Shown here: piece after piece, positions 16,206 to 25,721 of the stretch
How the letters are laid out: every line of letters starts with the position of its first letter
How positions within the stretch are numbered: position 1 is the stretch's first letter
Source: Paenibacillus pinisoli
GTDB lineage: Bacteria > Bacillota > Bacilli > Paenibacillales > Paenibacillaceae
DNA: 64,000 nucleotides
Assembly (NCBI RefSeq): GCF_003605435.1
Contig: NZ_QXQB01000008.1
Location: 62,001-126,000, forward strand
Direction: 5' to 3'
Program-made: the position numbers and the translations under genes
The notes under the pieces: generated by a model
What the model saw: the letters and a program-made list of their open reading frames with translations, nothing else
Told to the model about the DNA's origin: nothing
Databases searched by the model: none

Positions 16206-17888
16206 GTGAAAGAAAATTTCAAAAAGCCAGTGCAATTCATGCTGGTGCTGCTGATCGCTTTCAGCATGCTGCTCGCAGCTTGCTCCAGCGACAACAACAA
16301 GCCGGCGCCTTCGAACAATGGCGGCGCTAACGGTAACAACGGAGGAGAGACAAAAGCACCTCAAGAGTTCCGTTTCACGCTTGCGAGTGAGCCACCAAGC
16401 TTGGACCCTGCATTGATGACGGACGCACAGTCCAGCATCGTAGCAGCAGGTCTGTACGAAGGTCTGACTCGTCTGAACACTAAAGGCGAGCCTGAGAATG
16501 CACTTGCAAAAGAAATCAAACATTCTGAAGACGGCAAAACTTACACAATCACCCTTCGCGACGACGCTAAGTGGAGCAACGGTGACCCTGTAACAGCGCA
16601 TGACTTTGAATATGCTTGGAAACGTTCTTTGAACCCTGAAACAGCTTCCGAGTACGCATACATGTTGTTCTACCTGGAGAACGGCGAGAAGTACAATTCC
16701 GGCGAAGGCACTGCTGATGAAGTTGGCGTTAAAGCAACTGACGATCACACGCTGGAAGTTAAACTGTACACGCCAGCTCCTTACTTCCCAAGCCTTCTGG
16801 CTCACTACACGTACCTGCCAGTTCACGAAGGAACAGTTGAAGGCAAGCCTGAATGGGCTGCTGAAGCGAATACGATCGTATCGAACGGTCCATTCCTTCT
16901 GAAGCAATGGGTACATGCTGACAAGCTGGTTCTTGAGAAAAACCCTGACTACTACAACAAAGACGCAATCAACTTCGACAAAGTAACCATTTCTCTGGTT
17001 GAAGATGAGAACACGGTTTACCAATTGTTCGAAACGAACAAAATCGACTGGATCGGCGCTCAAGCTGGTTCCGTTCCGACTGACCTGACTAAAAAGCTGA
17101 TCGACGAAGGCAAAGCTGAAGTAACAGCTGTTGCATCGACGTACTACTACCTGTTCAACAACAACAAAGTTCCATTCAACAACGCTAAAGTTCGTAAAGC
17201 GTTCTCGATGTCCATCGACCGTCAATCCCTGATTGACAACGTGGCACAAGCGAACCAACAACCGGCATTCGGTCTGGTACCTCCGTCCATCGCAGGTCCA
17301 GAAGGCAAAATGTTCCGCGAAGCTTTCCCGGACAGCTACTTCCAAGAAAACACAGAAGAAGCGAAAAAATTGCTTGAAGAAGGTTTGTCTGAGCTTGGTC
17401 TGACTGCATTCCCAGAAGTAACGCTTCTGTACAACACTTCCGAAGGCCATAAGAAGCTGGCTGAAGCAGTTGTAGACATGTGGCGCAAGTCCCTTGGCGT
17501 TGAAGTGAAACTGGCTAACCAAGAATGGGGTACATTCCTGGAGTCTAGAAAAGCGGGTCAATTTGATATCGCACGTTCCGGCTGGGGCGCTGACATCAAC
17601 CACCCAATCAACTTCACTTATGACTTGATCCATCCGAAATCCGGCAACAACGACGGCAAATACAACAACCCTAAAGTTGAGCAACTGCTTGACGGTTCCC
17701 TGGTAGCTGAATCGGCTGAAGAAAGCATGAAAATGATGGCTGAAGCTGAGAAAATCGCTATCTCCGAAGACATGGGCGTATTGCCAGCTTACTACTACAC
17801 GACTGTAACAATGGTTAAAGAGGGCTTCGAAGGCGTTATCTCCGATTACGCTGGACACCTTGACTGGGTACACGGTAGCAAAAAATAG
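16206..17888 (+). CDS. oppA: Oligopeptide ABC transporter, substrate-binding lipoprotein
   Basis: OppA captures peptides outside the membrane and delivers them to OppBC. A lipoprotein signal is clear: KKPVQFMLVLLIAFSMLLAAC with the lipid cysteine in LLAAC. A Gly/Asn linker (SNNGGANGNNGGETK) follows, then the SBP family 5 fold (FTLASEPPSLDPALMTDAQS, VTAHDFEYAWKRSLNPETAS). About 560 residues. GTG 16206 suits GGGAG (16192-16196) best; ATG 16200 is an alternative. Codon use is strongly biased, as for an abundant protein, and leaves a long open antisense frame that should be ignored. Confidence 0.97.
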   Translation: MKENFKKPVQFMLVLLIAFSMLLAACSSDNNKPAPSNNGGANGNNGGETKAPQEFRFTLASEPPSLDPALMTDAQSSIVAAGLYEGLTRLNTKGEPENALAKEIKHSEDGKTYTITLRDDAKWSNGDPVTAHDFEYAWKRSLNPETASEYAYMLFYLENGEKYNSGEGTADEVGVKATDDHTLEVKLYTPAPYFPSLLAHYTYLPVHEGTVEGKPEWAAEANTIVSNGPFLLKQWVHADKLVLEKNPDYYNKDAINFDKVTISLVEDENTVYQLFETNKIDWIGAQAGSVPTDLTKKLIDEGKAEVTAVASTYYYLFNNNKVPFNNAKVRKAFSMSIDRQSLIDNVAQANQQPAFGLVPPSIAGPEGKMFREAFPDSYFQENTEEAKKLLEEGLSELGLTAFPEVTLLYNTSEGHKKLAEAVVDMWRKSLGVEVKLANQEWGTFLESRKAGQFDIARSGWGADINHPINFTYDLIHPKSGNNDGKYNNPKVEQLLDGSLVAESAEESMKMMAEAEKIAISEDMGVLPAYYYTTVTMVKEGFEGVISDYAGHLDWVHGSKK

Positions 17889-17941
17889 GTCACTCAACCT
17901 GTCCTATCTATAGCGACTAACTAGAGTAACTTAAGTTCCAG

Positions 17942-17976
17942 AAGGGTATATATAGTCTCTCTATATATACCCTTTT
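17942..17976 (+). terminator. oppA-oppB intercistronic hairpin
   Basis: AAGGGTATATATAG (17942-17955) pairs perfectly with CTATATATACCCTT (17961-17974) across TCTCT, followed by TTTT. Such hairpins let the binding protein be made in excess over the permease, by partial termination or by protecting the oppA message. Confidence 0.85.
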
Positions 17977-18002
17977 GAAATGCAAATAAAGATTGTGAGA
18001 GA

Positions 18003-18947
18003 GTGGGTGATCGTTTGCTCCGCTTCATTTTAAGCAAGTTTATGTTTATGCTTTTGTCGCTCTTTTTGCTCGTGTCCGCGACGTTCCTGCTAATGAATGC
18101 GATCCCAGGAAGCCCGCTGCAATCGGAGAAAGCGACAAGCGAGGCCGTTCAGAAAAACTTGGAAGCGTATTACGGCTTGGACAAGCCGCTTTATGTTCAG
18201 TACGGAACATATTTGAAAAACCTTCTTCAAGGCGATATGGGTATCTCCATGAAGAAAAAGTTCCAATCCGTTGATAAAATGATTGCGAACTCGTTTGGAC
18301 CTTCCCTTAGACTGGGATTAACTGCAGTTGTCACATCAGTAGTTGTAGGCTGTGTATTGGGTATGATAGCAGCCATGCATCATCGAAAGTTGCTTGATAA
18401 TTTAGCTATGATTATTGCGGTTATAGGCATGGCCATACCGAGTTTGGTCATGGCGCCGCTCATGCAGTATTATTTGGCCTTTAAGTGGGGTATTTTTGAA
18501 GTAGCAGGTTTGGATAAACCAATGGATTACGTACTGCCGACCATCGCGCTGGCATCGGGTCCGATTGCCTTTATTGCAAGATTGCTTAGATCGACCATGA
18601 TTGAAGTATTGAATGCTGATTTTATTAAAACTGCCAAATCCAAAGGACTTTCCGGATATGTCATCGTAGTGCGTCATGCTCTTCGCAACTCGATGCTTCC
18701 AGTCGTTACGTACCTTGGTTACCTGACGGCTGGTATTATCACAGGTTCCGTTGTCATTGAGAAGATCTTCGCGATTCCTGGCATCGGCAAGTACTTTGTT
18801 CAGAGCGTAATAGATAGGGACTATCCACTCATTATGGGCATCACCATTTTCTATGCAGTAATCTTGATGGTAACCCGTTTCTTGGCGGATGTGGCCTATG
18901 TGCTGGTTGATCCGCGCATGCGGGCCGGCGGCAAGGGGGCGAAATAA
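18003..18947 (+). CDS. oppB: Oligopeptide ABC transporter permease OppB
   Basis: Inner-membrane permease of the peptide importer, 314 residues, about six membrane segments. The N-terminal segment is LSLFLLVSATFLLMNAIPGSP, and the cytoplasmic EAA loop is in ALRNSMLPVVTYLGYLTAG with KIFAIPGIGKYFV after it. GTG 18003 is used as start; TTG 18015 is possible. It lies behind the oppA hairpin and 3 bases before oppC. Confidence 0.96.
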   Translation: MGDRLLRFILSKFMFMLLSLFLLVSATFLLMNAIPGSPLQSEKATSEAVQKNLEAYYGLDKPLYVQYGTYLKNLLQGDMGISMKKKFQSVDKMIANSFGPSLRLGLTAVVTSVVVGCVLGMIAAMHHRKLLDNLAMIIAVIGMAIPSLVMAPLMQYYLAFKWGIFEVAGLDKPMDYVLPTIALASGPIAFIARLLRSTMIEVLNADFIKTAKSKGLSGYVIVVRHALRNSMLPVVTYLGYLTAGIITGSVVIEKIFAIPGIGKYFVQSVIDRDYPLIMGITIFYAVILMVTRFLADVAYVLVDPRMRAGGKGAK

Positions 18948-18950
18948 GAG

Positions 18951-19895
18951 ATGTCTAACACGAATCATACGAATACATCCGACAAACTCAGTCCCGAAAT
19001 GTTCGAGAAGCTGAAAAGGGATAGTGTTATAAAGGACGAGGCTGGTCGCAAAAGCCTGACGGCATGGCAAGATATCCGTCAGCGCCTAGTGAGCAATAAG
19101 CTTGCGATGACAGGCTTCTGGATTATTGTTTTTATCGCGGTCGCAGCAATATTTGTACCAATTATTTCGCCGCATGACCATTTCACCAACAACCTGACCA
19201 ATACGAACCAGCCACCTAATGCATCTCACTGGTTTGGTACGGATGATTTGGGCCGGGACGTGCTCGAGAGAACATGGAAGGGCGCTCAAATCTCGTTGTT
19301 TGTCGGTTTGATGGCTGCGCTGATTGACTTGATTCTCGGTATCATTTATGGCGGCATCATGGGCTACTACGGCGGCAAAGTCGATGAGGTCATGAACCGT
19401 TTCGCCGAGATTCTGTATTCGATTCCTTACCTTCTGGTTGTAATTCTTCTGCTTGTCGTCATGGAGCCGAGTTTAACGACCATCATCATAGCCATGTCGA
19501 TAACGGGCTGGATCAATATGGCTTGGATCGTTCGCGGTCAAATTATGCAGCTCAAAAACCAAGAATATGCACTAGCTTCCAAGTCTCTGGGCGCAGGGGC
19601 GATGCGTATTATTTTCCGTCACTTGATTCCAAATGCAATGGGCCCGATTCTTGTCACGCTGACATTGACTGTGCCTAATGCGATCTTTACAGAAGCGTTC
19701 TTGAGCTTCCTGGGCCTTGGCGTACAATCCCCTGTTGCATCATGGGGCACCATGATTGACGATGGTGTTAAGGCCATGTCGATCTACCCTTGGCGTCTGT
19801 TGTTCCCGGCTCTCTTCTTGAGCTTGACGATCTTTGCCTTTAACGTCTTCGGTGACGGACTGCGCGACGCATTCGATCCGAAGCTGAAAAAATAA
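18951..19895 (+). CDS. oppC: Oligopeptide ABC transporter permease OppC
   Basis: Second permease subunit, 314 residues. A polar cytoplasmic N-terminus (about 45 residues) precedes the first membrane segment (MTGFWIIVFIAVAAIFVPI). The OppC-type N-terminal signature HWFGTDDLGRDVLERTWKGA is present, and the EAA loop includes SKSLGAGAMRIIFRHLIPNA. It pairs with OppB and contacts the ATPases OppD and OppF. Confidence 0.96.
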   Translation: MSNTNHTNTSDKLSPEMFEKLKRDSVIKDEAGRKSLTAWQDIRQRLVSNKLAMTGFWIIVFIAVAAIFVPIISPHDHFTNNLTNTNQPPNASHWFGTDDLGRDVLERTWKGAQISLFVGLMAALIDLILGIIYGGIMGYYGGKVDEVMNRFAEILYSIPYLLVVILLLVVMEPSLTTIIIAMSITGWINMAWIVRGQIMQLKNQEYALASKSLGAGAMRIIFRHLIPNAMGPILVTLTLTVPNAIFTEAFLSFLGLGVQSPVASWGTMIDDGVKAMSIYPWRLLFPALFLSLTIFAFNVFGDGLRDAFDPKLKK

Positions 19896-19928
19896 TAAAA
19901 CAGCTTGGCTGAAAGGAGGTCACCACCA

Positions 19929-20930
19929 ATGAAGACCTTGCTTGAAGTGAATAATTTAAGTGTCTCCTTTGATGTGTACAGCGGTGAGGTACAAGCGATT
20001 CGCGATATCAGCTTTCAAGTGAATAAGGGGGAAGCGGTCGCTATCGTTGGCGAATCCGGCTCCGGCAAGAGCGTAACGGCGCAATCCATTATGAGATTGA
20101 ATCCCTCACCGCCAAGCCGTATCAAACAAGGCTCGATTAAATTCGAAGGACAAGAGCTGCTGTCTCTGTCTGAAAGAGAAATGCAGTCCGTGCGCGGCAA
20201 CAAAATCGGCATGATTTTTCAGGATCCGATGACATCCTTGAATCCTACTCTTACGGTTGGCGCTCAGATCATGGAAGGCTTGATCAAGCACCAGAACGTA
20301 AGCAAATCCGATGCCAGAGCCCGTGCGATTGAGATGCTTAATCTGGTCGGCATTCCGAATCCGGAAGCACGGATCAAACAATATCCGCATCAATTCTCCG
20401 GCGGCATGCGCCAGCGTGTTATGATTGCAATCGCACTGGCTTGCAATCCTTCGCTGCTGATTGCCGACGAGCCTACGACGGCTCTTGACGTGACGATTCA
20501 AGCGCAAATTATGCGCGTGATGAAGGATCTTCAGCAAAAAATGGGCACTTCTATTATTTTGATTACGCATGACCTTGGTGTTGTTGCCGACGTATGCGAC
20601 CGCGTTATCGTTATGTACGCAGGCCGTATCGTAGAACAGGGCACGAAGTGGGAGATCTTCTCCAACCCGCAGCATCCTTATACAAGAGGCCTGTTGCGTT
20701 CCTTGCCTCGTCTGGACCAAAGAAAAGACGAGCCGCTTATTCCGATTCCGGGCACGCCGCCGGATCTGATCAAGCCGCCAGCGGGCTGCAGCTTCTGCGC
20801 GCGCTGCGATGAAGCGATGAAAGTCTGTGTGGACAATGATCCGAATCTGCATGCAATCAAGGGAAGCGACTCCCATGCGGCTGCTTGCTGGATGCTGCAT
20901 CCTTACGCCAATCGGGAGGTGCCGGTATGA
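19929..20930 (+). CDS. oppD: Oligopeptide ABC transporter ATP-binding protein OppD
   Basis: One of two ATPases powering uptake; about 333 residues. Walker A is GESGSGKS, the ABC signature is FSGGMRQRV, and Walker B is LLIADEPTTALDVTIQAQ. The C-terminal oligopeptide-transporter extension carries the cysteine cluster (AGCSFCARCDEAMKVC) that binds an Fe-S cluster in some homologues. ATG 19929 follows AAGGAGG, so the upstream open frame from 19905 is not coding. The stop overlaps the oppF start (ATGA). Confidence 0.97.
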   Translation: MKTLLEVNNLSVSFDVYSGEVQAIRDISFQVNKGEAVAIVGESGSGKSVTAQSIMRLNPSPPSRIKQGSIKFEGQELLSLSEREMQSVRGNKIGMIFQDPMTSLNPTLTVGAQIMEGLIKHQNVSKSDARARAIEMLNLVGIPNPEARIKQYPHQFSGGMRQRVMIAIALACNPSLLIADEPTTALDVTIQAQIMRVMKDLQQKMGTSIILITHDLGVVADVCDRVIVMYAGRIVEQGTKWEIFSNPQHPYTRGLLRSLPRLDQRKDEPLIPIPGTPPDLIKPPAGCSFCARCDEAMKVCVDNDPNLHAIKGSDSHAAACWMLHPYANREVPV

Positions 20931-21883
20931 GCTCCCCATTAGTTCAAGTCAATGATTTGCGCAAGTTCTTCAACTTGGGCAAAGGCAATATCCTGAAAGC
21001 CGTCAACGATATCTCCTTTGAGATCGGACGCGGCGAGACGGTTGGTGTCGTAGGCGAATCCGGCTGCGGCAAATCTACTGCGGGACGCACTATTCTCCGT
21101 CTGTACGAGCCGACTAGCGGAGGCGTTACATTCGACGGGAAGGACATCTACAAGCTGCGCGGCTCCGAATTGAAGGCTCTGCGCCGCAACATGCAGATGA
21201 TCTTCCAGGATCCGTATGCCTCGCTGAATCCGCGCATGACGGTAGGCGATATTATCGGAGAAGCGCTGGATATTCATAATCTGGCAGGCAGCAAAGCCGA
21301 GCGCAAGCGCAAGGTAGAAGGCCTGCTCGATCTGGTCAACCTGAACTCGGACCATGCAACGAGATATCCGCATGAATTCTCTGGCGGACAGCGCCAGCGT
21401 ATCGGGATAGCCCGCGCGCTTGCGGTAGATCCGAAATTCATCATTGCCGATGAGCCGATCTCTGCGCTTGACGTATCCATCCAGGCACAGGTCGTCAACC
21501 TGATGCAGGAGCTGCAACGGAAGATGGGTCTGACTTATCTGTTCATTGCGCATGACCTGTCCATGGTTAAGCATATCAGTGACCGCGTAGCGGTTATGTA
21601 CCTTGGCAAGATTGTCGAGCTTGCGGAAAGCAGCGAGCTGTACGACAATCCTCGCCATCCTTATACAAGAGCGCTTCTGTCCGCGATTCCGATTCCGGAT
21701 CCGAAGGTTGAAGCCGAGCGCGAGCGCATCGTCCTGAAGGGCGATCTGCCAAGCCCGATCAACCCGCCGTCCGGCTGCCAGTTCCATACTCGCTGCCCGA
21801 TTGCGACAGAGAAGTGCAAGACTGACGCTCCTAAGCTGGCGGAAGTAAGCAAAGGACACTTTGCCGCTTGCCATTACGCATAA
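20927..21883 (+). CDS. oppF: Oligopeptide ABC transporter ATP-binding protein OppF
   Basis: The partner ATPase, about 318 residues. Walker A is GESGCGKST, the signature FSGGQRQRIGIA, and Walker B FIIADEPISALDVSIQAQ. The C-terminal extension has the family cysteines (PSGCQFHTRCPIATEKC). The start ATG overlaps the oppD stop by 4 bases with GGGAGGT upstream, which sets the reading frame. A strong terminator follows. Confidence 0.97.
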   Translation: MSSPLVQVNDLRKFFNLGKGNILKAVNDISFEIGRGETVGVVGESGCGKSTAGRTILRLYEPTSGGVTFDGKDIYKLRGSELKALRRNMQMIFQDPYASLNPRMTVGDIIGEALDIHNLAGSKAERKRKVEGLLDLVNLNSDHATRYPHEFSGGQRQRIGIARALAVDPKFIIADEPISALDVSIQAQVVNLMQELQRKMGLTYLFIAHDLSMVKHISDRVAVMYLGKIVELAESSELYDNPRHPYTRALLSAIPIPDPKVEAERERIVLKGDLPSPINPPSGCQFHTRCPIATEKCKTDAPKLAEVSKGHFAACHYA

Positions 21884-21893
21884 GAAGCCAATG

Positions 21894-21936
21894 AAGAGGC
21901 GAGAGAGGATGTTATTCATCCTCTCTCGCCTCTTTT
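21894..21936 (+). terminator. opp operon terminator
   Basis: AAGAGGCGAGAGAGGATG pairs perfectly with its complement across TTATT and ends with TTTT. The 18-bp stem is unusually long. Confidence 0.9.
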
Positions 21937-21981
21937 AACGTTTAAGGCCCTCTGTCGTTCGACAGAGGGCCTTAAACGTTA
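21936..21981. terminator. 22-bp perfect palindrome between converging genes
   Basis: Arms 21936-21957 and 21960-21981 are exact reverse complements with only two bases between them. It begins where the opp terminator ends and lies just before the stop of the converging Big_2 gene; on the minus strand it follows that gene and can serve as its terminator. Confidence 0.8.
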
Positions 21982-21989
21982 ATGCTGTG

Positions 21990-24203
21990 TTATTTTACCG
22001 TAACACGGATGGTCGCGCTCTTGCCCCCAAATGTGGCCTTAATCGTGGCCGAGCCCTTGGCGACTGCTGTGATTTTGCCGTCCTTGACTGTTGCTACGGT
22101 TGTTTTGTTGGACGTCCATACCGCGCTCGCCGTTGCATTCACAGGATTGCCTGTATAATAGACGGCTTGAACGCTTGCGTTAAAGGATCCGCCCGGTGCC
22201 AACTGCACTGTTTTGGAGGACATCTGCAGCGATTTCAGCTTCGGTGTAACGATAACGGTCACTTCGATCGGCTTGCCTTGATAGGAGCCCGTTACTTTGG
22301 TTGTGCCAACGTCGATTGCTTTGACGGAGGAGGCTCCGCTAATGGCTGCAACCTTGGTATTGCCGACCGCCCAGTCAATTCTGGAGCCGACAGATACTTT
22401 TTTGCCGTTTTTGTAATAGCCTGTTACCTTGATGGATTTCGAACGCCCCGGGTTAAGTTCGACCACAAGAGGGTCTACTTCCAGCTTCACAATCTCTTCC
22501 TCGATCTTCACGCGCACGGATACGGTCTTCGTCAGGTATGTGCCCGTCAGCGTTACTGTGGAGGCTTCAAGGCCTTTCATGCTGTCCTCAAGCAGAAGAA
22601 TATTGTCGGAAGTGGTTTTCCACTCGATCGACTTGCTGATGTCGGCTTCCTCGCCGTCCTCATAGATGACGGTTACGGCCGGCAGCGTCGTGGATCGGCC
22701 CAGCACAATGCTTAGATCTTTGTTCTCCGCAATCAGCTTGACCGGCTTCAGATGCACAATCAGCTTAGTCTCGGCTTTCATGCCTTGAATCGTAGCGGTG
22801 AACGTTGTTTCGCCCAGCTCTTTGGCTGTCCATTCATTGCCTTTGATTTCAGCGATGTCGTCATCCTTTACAGTCCACTTTACCAGCTTGGATACATCAA
22901 CGCTTGATCCGTCGAAGGTAGTTGCGGTCACTTTCGGAAGCGCGGCGCTGATGCCTTTGAATCCGTCGATCGTCTCTTTCTCTACCTTAAGCTTCGTAAT
23001 GCTTGGGTAGACGGTGACATCAATGCTCTTGCTGACGCCTTTATGCGATACCGTGATTTTGGTCGATCCGACCGCCTTTGGCGTTACTCTGCCCTGTACG
23101 ACGGTTGCGACTGTCACATCAGAGGATGTCCACTCGCCTTCAACTGTAATGTCATAAGACACATTGTCATTGTTCAGCACTTCTGCGCGAACCTGGAGCG
23201 GAGAATCCTGCAATTGCATATGGAATTCCTTCTCCGGGGACAGCTTAATCGATTGGTACGGTGTCCGTACTACTGCGGTAATCGAACTTGTAACGCCGAG
23301 ATGGCTGACCGTAATGGTTGTTTTGCCGGTGCCCACGGCTGTGACAACGCCTTTTTCGACGGTTAGCACTTTTGTGTTGCCGCTTGTCCATTTTGCATCT
23401 TCCGTTACGTTCACCGTTCCGCCAGTCTTCGGCTCGGCAATCGCTTGAAGGATATGGTCGTCCATTCCGATCTCAAGCTCGAGCAGATCATTGGACGGCT
23501 TAGGCAGAATTTCAATGCCTTTGTAAGGAGAGACGACGGTCAATTTCACCGTATCGCTTTTTCCTTTGTACTTGGCAGTAATCGTGGTTGTGCCTGTTCC
23601 GACAAGCGTGATTTTGCCATCGGCAACCGTGGCTACCGATGAGCTTGAAGTTGTCCATGTAGCTTCGGTTGTAATGTTCGTCACGTTGCCTTGCTTCTTG
23701 CCGTCAAGAGTGAAGGTCAGCGATTCGCCCAGCTTGATGTCGTCGATCGATGCGGGAGCCGCTTTATCGTCCTGCATAATGATGACTTCATCATAGACGT
23801 AATCGGACGTAGCTTTGATCGAAGCGGTAAAGCCTTTATACGTAGCGCTGATCGTAGCCGTGCCTTTGCCGACGCCGGTCAATACGCCCTTTTCTACTTT
23901 GACGATAGAGCTGTTGGATGTTTTCCACGTAGCATCGGTGGTTACGTCTTTTTTGGACGCCGACCCTGACAGGCTTGCCAGTACAGATACATTAACTTTG
24001 TCATCCTCTACAAACATGACAAGCGATGATGTGCCTGAGTTATAATCCGACGAATCGTAATCCAACTCTATTCCGGTTATGGTATCCTCCGCGGCGCTTG
24101 CGACGCCTGCAAGGCTGGACATGACAAGGACGAACGCCATCATGGCTGCCAGCGATTTGCGCGCGTTCATAAGCGACTTGCCCCAACTTGAACTCAATTT
24201 CAC
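21990..24203 (-). CDS. Secreted protein with eight Big_2 (bacterial Ig-like) repeats
   Basis: The 737-residue protein starts at GTG 24203 (GGAAAGGGA upstream) and has a signal peptide with hydrophobic core SLAAMMAFVLVMSSLAG and likely cleavage after ASA. The rest is eight tandem repeats of about 85 residues, each with the Big_2 pattern: a W(T/K)(S/T)S..V..V strand, a G.(I/V)T.VG.G.T.I.A turn, then a YKG...I.VTV strand. No SLH, LPXTG or membrane anchor is seen, so it is probably released or held non-covalently. The role may be adhesion or a wall spacer; no enzyme domain is present. Divergent from the MscS gene. Confidence 0.88.
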   Translation of the reverse strand: MKLSSSWGKSLMNARKSLAAMMAFVLVMSSLAGVASAAEDTITGIELDYDSSDYNSGTSSLVMFVEDDKVNVSVLASLSGSASKKDVTTDATWKTSNSSIVKVEKGVLTGVGKGTATISATYKGFTASIKATSDYVYDEVIIMQDDKAAPASIDDIKLGESLTFTLDGKKQGNVTNITTEATWTTSSSSVATVADGKITLVGTGTTTITAKYKGKSDTVKLTVVSPYKGIEILPKPSNDLLELEIGMDDHILQAIAEPKTGGTVNVTEDAKWTSGNTKVLTVEKGVVTAVGTGKTTITVSHLGVTSSITAVVRTPYQSIKLSPEKEFHMQLQDSPLQVRAEVLNNDNVSYDITVEGEWTSSDVTVATVVQGRVTPKAVGSTKITVSHKGVSKSIDVTVYPSITKLKVEKETIDGFKGISAALPKVTATTFDGSSVDVSKLVKWTVKDDDIAEIKGNEWTAKELGETTFTATIQGMKAETKLIVHLKPVKLIAENKDLSIVLGRSTTLPAVTVIYEDGEEADISKSIEWKTTSDNILLLEDSMKGLEASTVTLTGTYLTKTVSVRVKIEEEIVKLEVDPLVVELNPGRSKSIKVTGYYKNGKKVSVGSRIDWAVGNTKVAAISGASSVKAIDVGTTKVTGSYQGKPIEVTVIVTPKLKSLQMSSKTVQLAPGGSFNASVQAVYYTGNPVNATASAVWTSNKTTVATVKDGKITAVAKGSATIKATFGGKSATIRVTVK

Positions 24204-24454
24204 TACATCCCTTTCCTTTCGTAGGTGGATTTTTATTCCTCTCTATATGTTTAACGGCAAGTAAGGGCCAAAAATGAACACGAAACGCTAGGCCATTGGT
24301 ACGATATTGCGCAAATAATCCGATAGATGAGCCTTGTCGTCCGGCTGTCCTCGGCGGTCATTCTTAAACTATGTTAAAATGTAGCTTTACGCGAGACGCT
24401 CAGCATGACCTTTCGCAACCTAACCGTGAGCGCCCGGAAAGGAGCTGTATAGCA

Positions 24455-25558
24455 ATGACAACTATGGATTGGATAATGGATAAGGTTGAAGTGTGGCGAT
24501 TGCTCGATTTGGGCATGGCTATAGGCATATTTTTGCTGTTTATTTTGTTCCGCGGGCTATTTGTCCGTTTCTTGTTCAAATTTCTGATGAGAAGGCTGGC
24601 GAGATTGGAGCTGGCTGCGCGAGTGCTGGAAGCGTTCGAGAAGCCGCTCCGGGGGATATTTGTGCTGCTGGGGGCTTATTTGGCCATTCTCTATTACGTC
24701 CCGGCTCATTGGATGTCTCTGTTCGTTGTTCACAAGCTGTTCCGCAGCGGCATGATCCTGCTGATCGGAGCAGGCTTGTATAATCTGTCGGCGGCTTCAT
24801 CCTTATTTATGGAAGGGGTACTGAGGCGCTTCGGAGGAGACGACTCCAGCATGCTGATTCCGTTCCTCTCGAAGGCCGTCCGCTTTGTCGTGATTGTGAT
24901 TGCCATTACGGCCGTTATTTCGGAATGGGGTTTTAACATTAACGGGGTCGTGGCAGGCATGGGGCTGGGAAGCCTGGCGCTTGCGCTGGCGGCCAAGGAT
25001 ACGCTGGGCAATATTTTTGGCGGAGTGATCATTATATTGGAGAAGCCGTTCTCTAAGGGGGACTGGATTCTGACGCCGTCAATCGAAGGCGTAGTAGAGG
25101 ACATCACGTTCCGCAGCTCCAAGATTCGCACATTCGCGGATGCGCTCGTAACGGTACCGAACTCTACTCTCGCCGACCAGCCAATTACGAATTGGAGCCA
25201 GATGGGGCGGCGGCGCATTACCTTTACGCTGAATGTGGCGCTGGATACGGATGCGGACCGGCTGACTTCGGCTATAGACCGCATTGAGCGCTATTTGATG
25301 GATCACAAGGAGATCGATAATGGGACGATTATGGTGAAATTCAATGAATTTAAGGAAAGCAGCCTTGGGATTATGCTTTATTATTTCACCAAAACGACGG
25401 CATGGAAGGATCATCTTACCGTTCGCCAGGAGACGCAGCTGGCCATGCTCCAAATTCTTAAGGAAGAGGGCGTTCAGCTGGCACTGCCAATTCAGCGCAT
25501 TGTAATCGGCCGAGAGCGGGATGAGGAGCGGAGCGAAGGGAATTCAGAGGCAGGCTGA
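24455..25558 (+). CDS. MscS-family mechanosensitive ion channel
   Basis: A 367-residue membrane protein. Four hydrophobic segments lie within about residues 15-185, and the pore-lining TM3 region GVVAGMGLGSLALALAAKD matches the MscS Gly/Ala packing pattern. The cytoplasmic beta domain follows (NIFGGVIIILEKPFSKGDWI, VEDITFRSSKIRTFADALV, TVPNSTLADQPITNWS). Such channels open under membrane tension in hypo-osmotic shock. ATG 24455 has AAAGGAGC 9 bases upstream; the open frame before it is not coding. It stands alone with no obvious operon partner. Confidence 0.93.
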   Translation: MTTMDWIMDKVEVWRLLDLGMAIGIFLLFILFRGLFVRFLFKFLMRRLARLELAARVLEAFEKPLRGIFVLLGAYLAILYYVPAHWMSLFVVHKLFRSGMILLIGAGLYNLSAASSLFMEGVLRRFGGDDSSMLIPFLSKAVRFVVIVIAITAVISEWGFNINGVVAGMGLGSLALALAAKDTLGNIFGGVIIILEKPFSKGDWILTPSIEGVVEDITFRSSKIRTFADALVTVPNSTLADQPITNWSQMGRRRITFTLNVALDTDADRLTSAIDRIERYLMDHKEIDNGTIMVKFNEFKESSLGIMLYYFTKTTAWKDHLTVRQETQLAMLQILKEEGVQLALPIQRIVIGRERDEERSEGNSEAG

Positions 25559-25623
25559 GAGTTGGCCGGCCCCAGGTAGCGTAGGCTCATTATTTTAAGA
25601 AGTTCATAATCAAACCTGATATT

Positions 25624-25644
25624 AACTTAAGTATTTTTTAAGTT
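25624..25644. promoter_or_regulatory. Inverted repeat upstream of the Van-like operon
   Basis: AACTTAA (25624-25630) and TTAAGTT (25638-25644) flank 7 bases, about 25 bases upstream of the candidate -35. It could be an operator for the ligase operon. Confidence 0.4.
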
Positions 25645-25666
25645 TCACTTACATGCCTCTTAACGT

Positions 25667-25695
25667 TTGACGGTTATCTTGGTAACAGGTAATCA
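25667..25695 (+). promoter_or_regulatory. Candidate sigma-A promoter of the Van-like operon
   Basis: TTGACG (25667-25672), 17-base spacer, TAATCA (25690-25695). The -35 is good and the -10 weak, so activation or low basal expression is plausible. Confidence 0.45.
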
Positions 25696-25721
25696 GTCGA
25701 GCGTATAGGAGGCTATTTTTT

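Noticed and set aside
16161..17897. Long open frame of 578 codons on the minus strand opposite oppA
   Set aside because: It mirrors oppA, a gene with strong codon bias; no ribosome-binding site and no recognisable domain.
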